Positions 1 through 10,926 of a stretch of DNA of 64,000 nucleotides are shown in pieces. The stretch is from Phorcus lineatus. Taxonomy: Eukaryota; Mollusca; Gastropoda; Trochida; Trochidae. The notes under the pieces were generated by a model that was given only the letters and a program-made list of their open reading frames with translations, made no database searches and had not been told where the DNA came from. The DNA is taken from assembly GCA_921293015.1 (NCBI GenBank), contig OV121098.1:12685016-12749015 (forward strand), written 5' to 3'. The first letter of the stretch is position 1, and each line of letters starts with the position of its first letter. Both the position numbers and the translations under genes were made by a program.

Positions 1-1181
1 TAAGTCACTTGCTAAATGATTTATTTACTCTTCAAATTAAAGTTTTAAACAAATATATTGGATTTTAATCAATTTTGTCATTTGGGATTTTAGGGGGAAA
101 AAACAACTTCTTTTGCACTTTATTTAAATGTTTGTATGAAAAAATAGAATATTATAAGTTTCATGAGGCATCTGACCCTTTTCTGCAGACTGAGAACGTG
201 ACGTGAACATTAAATGCCTGTATTTGGTCTCACCAACGTTGTAAGCGGGTGTTTATCTTTAATAAATAATCTGTCATGACCTATAAAGTATAAACGTTAT
301 TCTTCTCAACGCCATGTTTTACTGGAAATTAAGACATCAACTGTTATTTTTGAACGTTGTTTTTGCCATGCACTTCCCTACAATGGTATAGGGATTGCGA
401 TATATGACATTCTGATCTAAATGAGCAACACTTGTTTGATCAATGGTTTTGAATGTTTTAGGCTCATCAAACATGGAATTGTAAGCTTGTGAAAATGGAG
501 TCGAATGTTACTTTTGTTCTGTTGACTTTTACTTTATGTGGAATTTTCATTATTGCAAGAACTAATGATATATGTGTGGCGTAGTCCATCTTAAAGATAT
601 AGTTTACATGGTGACTGAAACCAAGTCTGTGAACAAACTAAATTCATAAAACTATGCGAAAAAATAAATCACATCACAGAAGCAAGACAAAGTGTATCTT
701 TCCAAAACAAATCTCATACGAATTCAAATTTATTCTTAAAATGGTATTTTGTTTAAAAATTGGCTGATTTGTTGTATTTTAAGGCCATTCAATTGTTGAC
801 CTATTAATTTTGACTATAGGACAGAAAAACTATTATGAGCAAAACATTTTTAGGTTAACCTAATGGGAAACAAGAGGTTGTTAAATCACTTTACCCTTTT
901 TCATGTTAACCTTGAGACGATTATGTGTTTGACGTATTGCCTTATTGGCCATAGTCTGTGGACTTAATCTTAATCTATGCTGCAACTTAACTCCTTTTCA
1001 AAGTTGCATTTCTCAATTTGTTTTGCCCCACTACTTCAAAGAGCGAGCAAGACGTCTACTGCAGGAACGTGTCCATCAGAACAGAAGCGCAGTGTTTATA
1101 CTTGAATAAGGAAATTCAATGATTCTTCTGATTAGAACCTTTGTTCCCTTTACCCTAATATAAGCTATAAGACATGACTCA
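1..1181. other. No gene seen
   Basis: AT-rich sequence with only the short dispersed repeats listed separately. Confidence 0.5.
310..357 (+). repeat. Dispersed 48-bp direct repeat, copy 1
   Basis: The block beginning GCCATGTTTTACTGGAAATT recurs almost unchanged at 1182-1229. A second shared block (TAATGGGAAAxAAGAGGTTG with TTTACCCTTTTTCA) occurs at 852-915 and 1252-1306 in a different order, so the region is a scrambled local duplication. Confidence 0.7.
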
Positions 1182-1306
1182 CGCCATGTTTTACTGGAAA
1201 TTAAGACATCAACTGTTATTTTTGAACGTCCCTACGCGAGTATATCACTTTTTTCACTTTACCCTTTTTCAAGTTAATCTAATGGGAAATAAGAGGTTGT
1301 TCATGT
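1182..1306 (+). repeat. Dispersed repeat, copy 2 with rearranged partner block
   Basis: It joins the 48-bp block of 310-357 to the block otherwise found at 852-915, in changed order. Confidence 0.65.
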
Positions 1307-1329
1307 TGACAAATTTAGATTGATTTCAT

Positions 1330-1745
1330 GCATGGTCTCGAGCAACTGGGTAGGCAGAACAAAATGGAAAAGACCAACCTCGATCATACCGGGTAAGTGA
1401 AATTTAATTTCAATCTTGTTTTGACACGGTTAGATAAAGAAAAATGGAATTGAGTAACTGGTAAATTGACATGGCGGGGAGGCAGATTGGGATAATGTAC
1501 CTGATGTAGAGACGGAGCGAAACGGTAAAATTCATTACCAGCTATAGAGAGGGTGTGGGTAGGCAAAATTCAATTGAAATGAGTACCGGCTGTAGAGACA
1601 GAAAAGGTAGACAAAATTCATTCGAATCCTGGTCTAGAGACGGTGTAGACATGCAAAATGGAAAATCTGGTAAAAGGGAATGGATCACCAGGTCTAGAAA
1701 TGCAATGGATAGACAAAAGAGATGAGCTTACCAGCTCTGGAATGA
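1330..1745 (+). repeat. Degenerate tandem repeat, unit about 50-60 bp
   Basis: Units built around TAGAGACGGTGTAGxxATGC, AAAATTCATT and TACCAGCTGTAG-like words recur six or seven times with drift. No long open frame is kept. Confidence 0.5.
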
Positions 1746-4134
1746 ATAGCAGCGACTGAGAATAAGAAAATCAGAAACCTTCCTTCATGTTAATTTTTTT
1801 TTTTGTAGTTATGCATTATTTCCTGAAAAAAGGATAATCCTTGTGATCGGTTACACTTTATTTCAGATACAGATATTTGTGTTTAGAATACATATTTTGT
1901 TTGCAGCATAAAGCATTTCATAAATCACGATAGGTTTTCGCTGATTGTATACTTGGGCTAACTAATGGTGTGAACAGGTTCAAACCGTGTAGTTGATATT
2001 TTGTTTCAATGTTTTAAAATTTGTACGTTATCAAACATAGATATGTTTCAAGAGCACTTTCTTTGTTGATATCAAAAGCAGTGGGTTTTCATTCTCTATT
2101 TGCAAAACATATTTTCTTCATAATGGATAATTCATTACGATAGAGTAAGCTTAATCGTTACAAAAATCAAGCAAAAGCTTCATTTTGGCATGTAATTGTC
2201 AAAAATCTTTACACCATTTGACATGAAAAAGGATTAGTCTTGCTCAGTCGGACTTTGAATATTCGATTATGAAATCTCTATATCAATTAAAATGATTTAG
2301 GAACAAATTCTTTTCACTTTCATTTTGTTTTATTTTAAATCGCCTTTTAGCAAAAATATATTTCTTATTGACGATACTTTTTGATTCAATTCAATGTTTG
2401 ATGTTGTATAAATAATCAGTTTTGCTTTTGTTTAACTTGTAAACAAGATAGTTTGAGTGATGTAAATGTTCAGAAGTTGTGATACTTAAAATGTAAAAAG
2501 CTGAATGTATTTATTTAACTTTTAATTGTTAGACACTGACTTTGCTTTTGGAGCAATATGAAAACAAAAAATATTCGGCAATAAACAGAATATCATACTC
2601 GTTTTCATGTCATACTATGCTTTCGACATGACTGCCGAAATATCGCCATTAACACACGTGTGACGAAAATCACAACTAAGGCGCGAGTGACGTTAAGGTA
2701 ACATTACACGGACAGGGGTATCTTATGATGTTTACTACTCAAGAAAAGAGCTTCGCCAAAACCCGAAAATAATACACAAGTTACATATGACCGCGTCGAC
2801 GGTCATTGCCGAGGAGGAAAATATCTACTTTATAGGGCGAAGAGCTTAGCACAACTATACTGTTGATATACAGTCCTTTTTAGTTTTCCTTCTTTATAAA
2901 TTAGCTGGCCGAATGTGCAAAAGGCACTTTTAAACAATTGCATCGAAGATTTCATAGATTTCTGTCTAAATAGCAGTAAATGATTAAGTCGTAAAGATGT
3001 ATTTCACTACATGATTTTTTCATGAGTCATTTTTTATTATTCCATTTCATTATTATTAGATATTGACAAGTGAAATGCACTTAACAAAAGCAGAAGAAAT
3101 GCAGTGTCTAGTCTGAACGAGCTCAGTTAAACACAACATCATTGCTGACAAGTTACTTTTATGTTTATATTTTTTTATAAATTGTGCTAGAGACATTGAC
3201 TTGGTTGGATTCGTTTCACATAAACATGACTAAAGTGACCATTTCCAAAGCTGTAAAAATGGTAATCCCCTTTGCAACCCTACCAAGCCATGTTGACCCC
3301 TACAACACCCTCATTGTTTTGGGGTAGGAGAATTAAATTTACAAATCTCAACTATACAAAGAAAGTATTCTCAACATCTTTTATCCCTAGCATAAAAACT
3401 GTTTGATAAAAATAGTCCATATTTGAAGAGTGGTCAACACCAAATCTACATACTTGAATCTTCATGGAACATAAAGTTATTGTGAAAATTTGAGCTTCCT
3501 ACGCCAATTAACTTTGGGTTTGGTAAATCAAATTTGCACCGCTGTCACGCCAAGTTTCCTTCCATGGCATAAAATAAGAATTTAAAATTACAATTTGTAC
3601 CTAATTAAGTTAGCTCCGATGAAATACTTACGGATAAAATAGAAATAAGGGTAGGTTACTCAAAGTATTCATATTTCGATTGTTTTGTCATAATGGTTAG
3701 AATGATGCTGAATTCATTGAAGTGGCTGTGAATGAGTTCCTGTCCCAAACATAAAAGAATATGCCGAAAGATGAAGTTAAAAGGACGGTAGCACGCTCTT
3801 TAGATGATAAAGTGATCTCACGAAAACGGAAAGACATGTTTTTCATAAGCAGGACAATGTTTTGAATCAAACAAAGTAAGTTTGAAATAAGTACCTTGTT
3901 CAACAAAGCTATCGGAATCCATTACCCTAAATCAAATGATTAAAAGGTGTTCAAACAAAATTTGCCACCAGTTTTTGCATGATACTGGATAATGTCTCAT
4001 ACGACTATGGTTTAATAATGAGATGTTGGAACCTCTTAAGATGACAAATTTGGTATGAAACAAAGTTTATTGGGTAAACTTTTAAGAAATAAAAATTAGG
4101 CGTTTATACGGGTAGTCATTAGGGCAGTCTGATT
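1746..4134. other. No gene seen
   Basis: AT-rich and without frames of coding character. It includes one fragment of a foldback family (2578-2700). Confidence 0.5.
2578..2700 (+). mobile_element. Foldback MITE family F1, fragment
   Basis: AATAAACAGAATATCATA, CATACTATG and CCGAAATATCGC match in order the copy at 30050-30190. The GCGAGTGACGTTA end matches its right part. Confidence 0.45.
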
Positions 4135-4543
4135 AAATTTACCGTGTTCCGAGGAATAAAAGTTTTGAATATTGATTATAGCGGGATTCGAACATCTTCT
4201 AACAGGTGCTTTCCTCTCCACAACGGTCTGAAAGCAATCTCAACTAGCCAATCACAATGACAGCGGCAAAAGCTTTCGGTATCAGTATCTAGGGGCAAGT
4301 AACTCACGTTTACCATTTCGTAACCTTTATCGTCGCTATCGTTATTTTAAACGGGATGATGTGATTGGTCCGCAAATGACTAGGTTTTGTCTGCGCTAAA
4401 CTGGTGTAAGAACGTGCGAGCAAGGGGAATGATTTAAGATCGTTGTGGAGAGGATAGCCGCTTATAAAATACATTTGAATCCTGCTAGAGTTAATATTTA
4501 AAAACTTTTATTCCTCGGAACACAGTCGATTTTAATCAGACTG
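4135..4543 (+). mobile_element. MITE with about 40-bp terminal inverted repeats
   Basis: The left end starts CAGTCTGATTAAA and continues CCGAGGAATAAAAGTTTT. The right end is its reverse complement with a few differences. Flanking decamers GTCATTAGGG (4125-4134) and GTCATCAGCG (4544-4553) agree at 8 of 10 positions, suggesting a 9-10-bp target duplication as in Mutator-like elements. No transposase is present. Confidence 0.7.
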
Positions 4544-5278
4544 GTCATCAGCGAGTGGTATACACTGCAGAGTGCCATGACAAAACAGCACAGAACCATT
4601 CTGCAAATTCATAAAACAACAATAAATCTTTGAATTATTTATTATCAAACATGGCATACATTTCAGTGTCATTTGTAAGGTAAACAAAAATAATCAAATA
4701 TTATCTGAATAAATAACCTTCTACTGATGAATCTTAAGCACAAAACGTCAACATTTTACAATGGATAAAAACTCAAACTTTTGGTAGTAACCCCATTATT
4801 CCAGCGTAAACCGATGATAATCGAAGAAACGAAGAATAGCGTTTTTTAAGTCGTTGTCAATAAATTACAAACATCAACTTCTAGTCCTTCTCGTATTGTG
4901 GGGATTTCAATGGCAGAGCAAAAGAAGGGAAGCCGTGATCAACAGGATTGAATTCAATGTGATGAGATATACTCATATATTTAAATCATTACCTGAGAAA
5001 GTGTGTCATTTGAGTTTATGAATGTGACGTCAGGAGTAATTTAAAATGACATCAGACGAGACAATACTGGATTACGCACTGAAATAATCGTTTCTAGTCA
5101 AAAGTGATATTTATATATATATAATATGCACAAATAGAAAATATGTTACGATATAGGTAAAAAGTATTTCAGTGGGCAAACATGAAAGATAACTAGTATA
5201 TTGTATCGCAAACTTTCCCAAAAAATATCGTATCGTATTGTCCTTTTCATCTGCTTGACGAGTAATCACCTGAACGTA

Positions 5279-5338
5279 CAGTACTGTACAAAATTAAGTA
5301 CACTGTGACCTCGGTGTACTTAATTTTTCACAGCAGTG
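5279..5338. mobile_element. 60-bp terminal-repeat-only Tc1/mariner-type foldback
   Basis: Two arms, CAGTACTGTACAAAATTAAG... and its inverted partner, are separated by about 10 bases. The inner 14 bases of each arm pair perfectly (5290-5303 with 5314-5327). TA lies on both sides (5277-5278 and 5339-5340), as for Tc1/mariner insertions. Confidence 0.65.
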
Positions 5339-5761
5339 TAATACTAAGTCTGTTTACTGCTGTAGAGACGGAAACGACCGAGTTCGTCACTTTAGGGTGT
5401 GGCCATTTCGTTTTATCTGTATATCAGAAAGTACAAATATTCATAATAATATGCAGAGGGATAAAAGAGCGTTGACATTGTTTGGATAAAGATCATGACG
5501 CGCACGAAATGACTGGTATGCCTTTGGAACACCTGTTCTTTGGGGCTACAAACACATATCTGTCTTTGACGCGGAGTAGGATAGCATGTCATAATGAACA
5601 GTCATATTCATACACTGTAGGGTATTTGTGTTTAAATTTTATCAGATCATCGGAAATGTCAAATATCCATACAAATAGCTAGAAGGAAAGATTGTAAAAA
5701 TTGATTTGATTGCAGCCAGTTCTCGGTTCGGAAAAGGCGGCATCCACGGACAAAAAACTGT

Positions 5762-5875
5762 CAGTCTGATTAATAGCGAGGATAAATGTTCCGAGGAATA
5801 AAAGTTTCAAAGTTTTGACTTTATCGAGATTCAAACTCGTTCTGTCTAGGCCTTTCCTCTCTACACAGTCTGATC
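5762..5875 (+). mobile_element. Truncated copy of the 4135-4543 MITE
   Basis: It starts CAGTCTGATTAATAGCG, carries GTTCCGAGGAATAAAAGTTT and CCTTTCCTCTC, and stops near CAGTCTGATC. Confidence 0.65.
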
Positions 5876-6493
5876 ATATTAAACATTAAATAAAACAGTT
5901 ATTTGTTCATGTTATCTTGTTATAGTCAGCGTTTTCATATATAATCATAAGGCACGCTTTTGAAGTTATCTACTGCAGGATTAAGCTTATTATTTTAGGC
6001 GTAAGACTTGAATATGGCTTTTTTTCTCTGTATATTATGATAACTCATCACCTCCCCATTTTCCATCTCGAGATCTGAACATCCAATCGTCGCTTTGAAT
6101 TTTATCAATTATGATCACACCACTACTTTGAAGGCCTAAAGGTGTGAACATGTTGCTACTTCCCAAATTTTCTCAAATCGATGATTATTAGGTTATCTGA
6201 ACAACTGCACCTCGTTATCCCATGCCCATGTATCTCTATATATCATCACAAATCATCTCACCATCCCTTTAAATGTAGTGTCTCTCGGTGTATTAACACA
6301 ACCTCATATTAGTACTTATAGCGTTAAACATCTAAAACTCACTCTGTATGTCACCACTGACAATGACATCACTACGTGGAAATATGATTTTTTAAATGCA
6401 TTGTCTTTCTGTTAACTAACCCCTTCTATAAGCCTTAAAGATCTGAAAATACATTGTCGTTTTGTTCAGCATCACAAACCCTCTCATCACCAA

Positions 6494-7929
6494 TTAAGGC
6501 TTAAATATCTGAACTTGTTTCGACCTCTTCATCACATACCACTGTCCGAACTGATCGATCTCCATGGCAGTGGGCAACTCCAAGGAGTCCTCCTCGTTCA
6601 GCACCACAGCTTGGAACTGTCCAGTCTCGCTGAGTCGGTGAACCTCTTTTTTCCCTGTGAGAACCACGTAGATGCGTCCCTGCTTGTCACATGACACCCC
6701 AGCGGGTGGGGTAGAATCCGGGGTGCTCCATTGCCACAGAGTCTGGCCGGTAGGTGTTACGCAGGAGACGAACTCCCCGTACCGATCCGAGACGATGATG
6801 CTTCCCATTGGGGTGGTCACCATGTACCAGCTCATTGCGTAGTAGGAACTCTCACTTTTTATCCTGAATTCCTTTAGGACTGATCCTGCCGTGGTGATGA
6901 CATTGATCGTGTTCTTTGCTGCTATTACCAACGTGTTTGGGTTCAGAGCAGTTATGCCGGTGTTGTTAATCGTGGACTTGATTGTACTCAGTTGTTTAAA
7001 TTCGGGGAAAATTTGTAAAATGACGATCTTATATGGATCAGTGCAACTCACGCCGATTCTGGATGCGTCTAGTTTACAAAGTTTGCCAGGATGTGAGTCA
7101 AGTTTGATGGATTTCTGTGTCTTAGTGCCTTGGTGAATGAACATGGCCACAATTCTTTTGTTGTTGTGGTCAGAGAGGATCACGATCTGGACCTGTCCGT
7201 TACGGAGCACAACAATATCTTGGTAGTCTGGCTCCTTGTCCAGGTTCTCCTTCGTTGGTTCCAGGGTAGCAACGAGCGTTGGTCTCCTTTCAGAAAGTGA
7301 TCCTGAACTCGAGGCTAAGCTTGAAACAGACCCTGTCAAATTTGTCGGGGTGGGAGGTTTAGGAGCAGGTTTCGTCTTGGATGAATTAGGTACAGGAGGT
7401 TTCACAGATTCAGCATTGTCCCTTTTATCCCTATCTAATTCACAATACTGCAGGGAGTCGAACTTGATGATGTCTTCCTGTTTCATGCTGAGCTCCAGTT
7501 TGGGCAAAGTGACACTCCGCACCCCTCCCATTCCAATGTTGAATTGAGAGTAAGCTCTCTGAAACATCTTCATGTCACTGTTGATGTTGTCCGTCAACTT
7601 GGACGCCATGATCCTCTCCGCCTCTTCAATTTGCGTGGCGACCTGGTCGATCAACTTCTGTTTGCTGAGCCAGCTTCTGGACACGGCGTCCTTTCGCTGA
7701 GAGCACATCTGTCGTAGACTCTCCTTCAAGGCTTCTTCCTTACGCTGTAGCTTCAGTCTCAGAGTAGAGAAGACGTCTGAGATTTGCTGCGAGACCTCCT
7801 CCTGTTCTCGCGAGAGTCTGGCCAGAGTCTGTTTGTCGTCGTCTATCTTACTGAGCAGCGTCACCTCGTTTTGCTCTAGGTTCTCGATCACCTTGTTCAG
7901 CTGGGTTACGTCCCTTGTCAGTTTTCCCT
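6494..7929 (-). CDS. TRIM-like gene, coding exon 2 (coiled coil and NHL-type propeller)
   Basis: The exon opens after a TGTTCCAG acceptor and runs 478 codons to a stop. The first 110 or so residues are Glu/Lys/Gln/Leu-rich with heptad-like spacing (for example LSREQEEVSQQISDV), as in TRIM coiled coils. A low-complexity stretch (KPAPKPPTPT, then a Ser-rich run) links to the C-terminal part. There, repeated blade-like units such as DIVVLRNGQVQIVILSD and GSIIVSDRYGEFVSC suggest a propeller. All of this lies in one exon, which is common for TRIM-NHL genes. Confidence 0.87.
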
Positions 7930-8519
7930 CTGGAACAGTTAGATGTATGTATCATGTAGAGATAATATAACGATTAAGTGTTGAATATCGAAAATATCCC
8001 AATGAGATATTTTTAATTGTTTTCAATTACCAATACGATCTTTAACATTCCAAAGCTTTTTTATTTACTTACAAGATACAAAAGTTTACATATGAAGATC
8101 TATTCCCTTCAAACAACCATCAAAGCTTTAAGATCACTGCAAAACTTAGCGCAATGCAGTAAGGCTATGAATATGGTAATACTTGGATTGAGCGACTTAC
8201 AATTATTGGGTTAGAGATTTAATTGACAAGACCCACCTTGTTCAATAAGCTGAAGCTCCTCCAACATACCAGTCAGTTTAAAGTCGGTCCTAAACTGACA
8301 CGCCCACTGGTGGAAGGGAGCCGTTGGGTCGGGGATATTAGTGAAAGTGTTACACATGGGGCAGCCGAACCCATTCTCCTTCCGTTTGGCCTCGATGTGG
8401 TTGTCGAGGCAAGGCTCACAGAAGGAGTGCATGCAGGGCAGAGTCTTAGGGGACCTGTAGAACTCGAAGCAGATGCTGCACGTTAGGTGCTTGTCCTTGA
8501 TCCGCGTCGCAGTCGCCAT
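6494..8519 (-). CDS. TRIM-like RING / coiled-coil / NHL-type protein (two coding exons)
   Basis: The coding exons are 8237-8519 and 6494-7929, joined in phase 1 (donor GTGGGT after CAAG, acceptor TGTTCCAG), giving 572 residues. Residues 14-56 form a C3HC4 RING finger with C14, C17, C29, H31, C34, C37, C53 and C56, the zinc-binding set of E3 ubiquitin ligases. A long charged coiled coil covers roughly residues 95-210, then a Pro/Ser/Thr-rich linker, then about 240 residues of repeated beta-strand-rich segments like the NHL propeller of TRIM2/3/32-class proteins. The usual B-box between RING and coiled coil is not visible. I start at the ATG at 8519 because a splice acceptor lies 15 bases upstream; an in-frame ATG at 8543 would lie inside the intron. 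Likely a cytoplasmic ubiquitin ligase; the substrate cannot be told. Confidence 0.87.
8237..8519 (-). CDS. TRIM-like gene, coding exon 1 (RING finger)
   Basis: This exon encodes 94 codons plus one base. It carries the whole RING finger (CSIC, CMHSFCEPC, CPMC) and the start of the helical region (LTGMLEELQLIEQ). It ends at GAACAAG before a GTGGGT donor. No second Cys/His cluster that could be a B-box follows the RING before the coiled coil begins in exon 2. Confidence 0.88.
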
Positions 8520-8534
8520 GTTGTGAGTTTCAGT

Positions 8535-8550
8535 CTGGAACAATTACAAT
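8535..8550 (-). other. 5' UTR splice acceptor of the TRIM-like gene
   Basis: On the minus strand the sequence ATTGTTCCAG lies just before the 15-nt leader that precedes the ATG. It closely resembles the TGTTCCAG acceptor of coding exon 2. This implies at least one upstream non-coding exon, which I could not locate. Confidence 0.5.
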
Positions 8551-10808
8551 GATACATAATGAGGGTCCTGTGCTGAGTTGCAGTGAATCAAGTATTCCAT
8601 TTTGTCCAAGGAAAAGGTGCGTTAACACGATACAGGAAAATGAATATATGAGCGTAATTGTATTATGAGGAACTCAATAAGGCATTTAAAGTCACATTGA
8701 TGGAACATCCTCATGAAACAGGATACCGACGCAGTAAAAAACCCAATATCGAGGCGGGAAATTAAAAAATGTTGGGGTTATCTTGAGGCTCACCCTCTAA
8801 ACGGCCAAATTCTCAAAACATAATTCATAAGGCCTTCGTCCCTTCTTTAGAAACCGCCACTGACCCCTCATTTTTATCTGCAAACTAGTCGGTTGTAATG
8901 TAGTATTATGCTCTCGCCATGCTATAGGTATGTTAACGCCAATGTCATGTAAAAACATATCTTTATATTTCGCTAAAACCATTGAAAATAGCTCGTTTTC
9001 ATCAAATATGATTTATACATGAAATTTTGAATTTCAAGTACTGCATATAGTTTGAAGGTAAAGCTTTAGTTTTCCCTAATTCCATGATGCCATGCGTATA
9101 TATAGTGGTATATATTCATAATATCATCTTTCCATGATTAAAAGATTCTCCCGATCAAGTATTGATAATATGATTTGGAGAAAACAGTTATACCTTAAAG
9201 CTTATTCTGTCCCGATTAAATCAATAAAAAAAGAATAAAAAATATCCACATTTACCTTTTTTAATGTTACAGGTATAATGTATGCATACATAACTGTACA
9301 TGTAGGCTAATGCATCGAACGCTCATAAATGACACTGATAGCTTGATACGGATTCAGATAATTCTAACATATCCAGCGCTACTATTTTGGGACCATGCCT
9401 CGTGACCCTCACAAAAATGTTAATAAACGTTTTCACTCAAGTTATGCTCGGTTTTGTCATTGACGCGCATCAGGTGTTACAACAGAGGTAGTTTTTTATA
9501 AGGTCTGATTAACAAGCTGGCAATTGTCAAGATCTTGATTAAAAACATTTCTTCTACTTAAAGCCTCTCACAAACAGTGAGTGGGTTGTATTCGAACTGG
9601 GATTTATGTCAAAACTGGCGTTTATGTTAAACACAAACAGGATAGGTTGGTTATCACTTTAGACGGTTTTGTCATAATACACCTTCTCAAACTTGTGGGG
9701 GCGTCATCAAACGTATTACAAATGTGATATTCAAGTTAAGTCACACTCAGTTTTTTTGTTCGACTCTTATAACCTAGACTCTTAAACAGTGTTATCTTAT
9801 CGAAAAAGTCTAACTTTTCCTTAAATATATAAAATAAACGACATTAGAAAAGTGAAATAGAAAGGTTAAATCAATATGATTTTTATAAGGAAAAAAACCT
9901 CGAAAATTTACCGGAAATGACGTCTATAACCCGGAAAAATACCTGGTCGGCAGTGTGTGATGACGATGTAAAACTATTCGCGAAGAGGGAACTCGTGACT
10001 TAATTAATTTACCTCTCCACATATATAAATCCGATATTCAATATCCTCATAGCTGGAAATGTTTTTAATTGTTATAAATTGTATGTGCGACGAATACACC
10101 GGTCGAACGAGATCATAGATGGATAGGGTCCGCCTTTAAATATATTGTGTTTACATGATGAGAAATCGGTGTATATTCAAATATTTACAAAAACTATCAG
10201 TAGCCAAATAAATATGTAGAAAACTAGATATACAATTCATAAGTTAAAAAATAATCAACCATCAGACCTACATGTATTATCAATTCTTCTTATGTCGTTT
10301 AAAGTTTAAGTCGCAAGTCTTGGCTCACTAGCTAGTGGCGCTGCACGTCTCATTGGCAATATTTTTTACAAAGTGTCAAATCAAAAGCAAAAACACTATC
10401 ACCCTCAATACATTTTTCTATGGAATTTGATATAATGCTTTAACGGCAGTTGTGTATTAAAGGAATGTGACTCGATCGTTCACAGAAAATAATACTAAAC
10501 AACCAGTTTAAGTAAAACAAAGACACGGTTGAGAGCTCCTGCTCAAGGCCTCCAGGGTATTCAGTAGTTTGAAACGTTAAATGATAGTATCTCTACTGCA
10601 CCCCTATCAATTCAGCTGTCGACCACAAAGCAGGGTGCAATAGACAACACAATAGAAACTTACAAACAGTTAACACAAAGGTATGCCGAGTATGTTTGAA
10701 TTTATCGGGTACCATCTCGTAGAGAACATATATTGGGAAAACGAAAAGAGTTAAGTTGCTAGCGGGATGAAGGGAATACGAAGGGGTTCATTTTATGTAC
10801 ATCTTAAG

Positions 10809-10813
<5 letters not shown>
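8551..10813. other. No gene seen; upstream region of the TRIM-like gene
   Basis: It probably contains one or more non-coding first exons and the promoter of the TRIM-like gene, but I could not place them. Confidence 0.4.
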
Positions 10814-10857
<44 letters not shown>

Positions 10858-10858
10858 T

Positions 10859-10889
<31 letters not shown>

Positions 10890-10926
10890 GAGAGAGACAG
10901 ACAGAGACAGAGACAGAGACAGAGAG
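10814..10926 (+). repeat. Compound microsatellite (GA)n-(GACA)n
   Basis: A long GA run passes into GACA repeats and then GACAGA units. Confidence 0.95.

Noticed and set aside
8520-8543. An upstream in-frame ATG for the TRIM-like protein
   Set aside because: A splice acceptor lies between it and the ATG at 8519, so it would be intronic.
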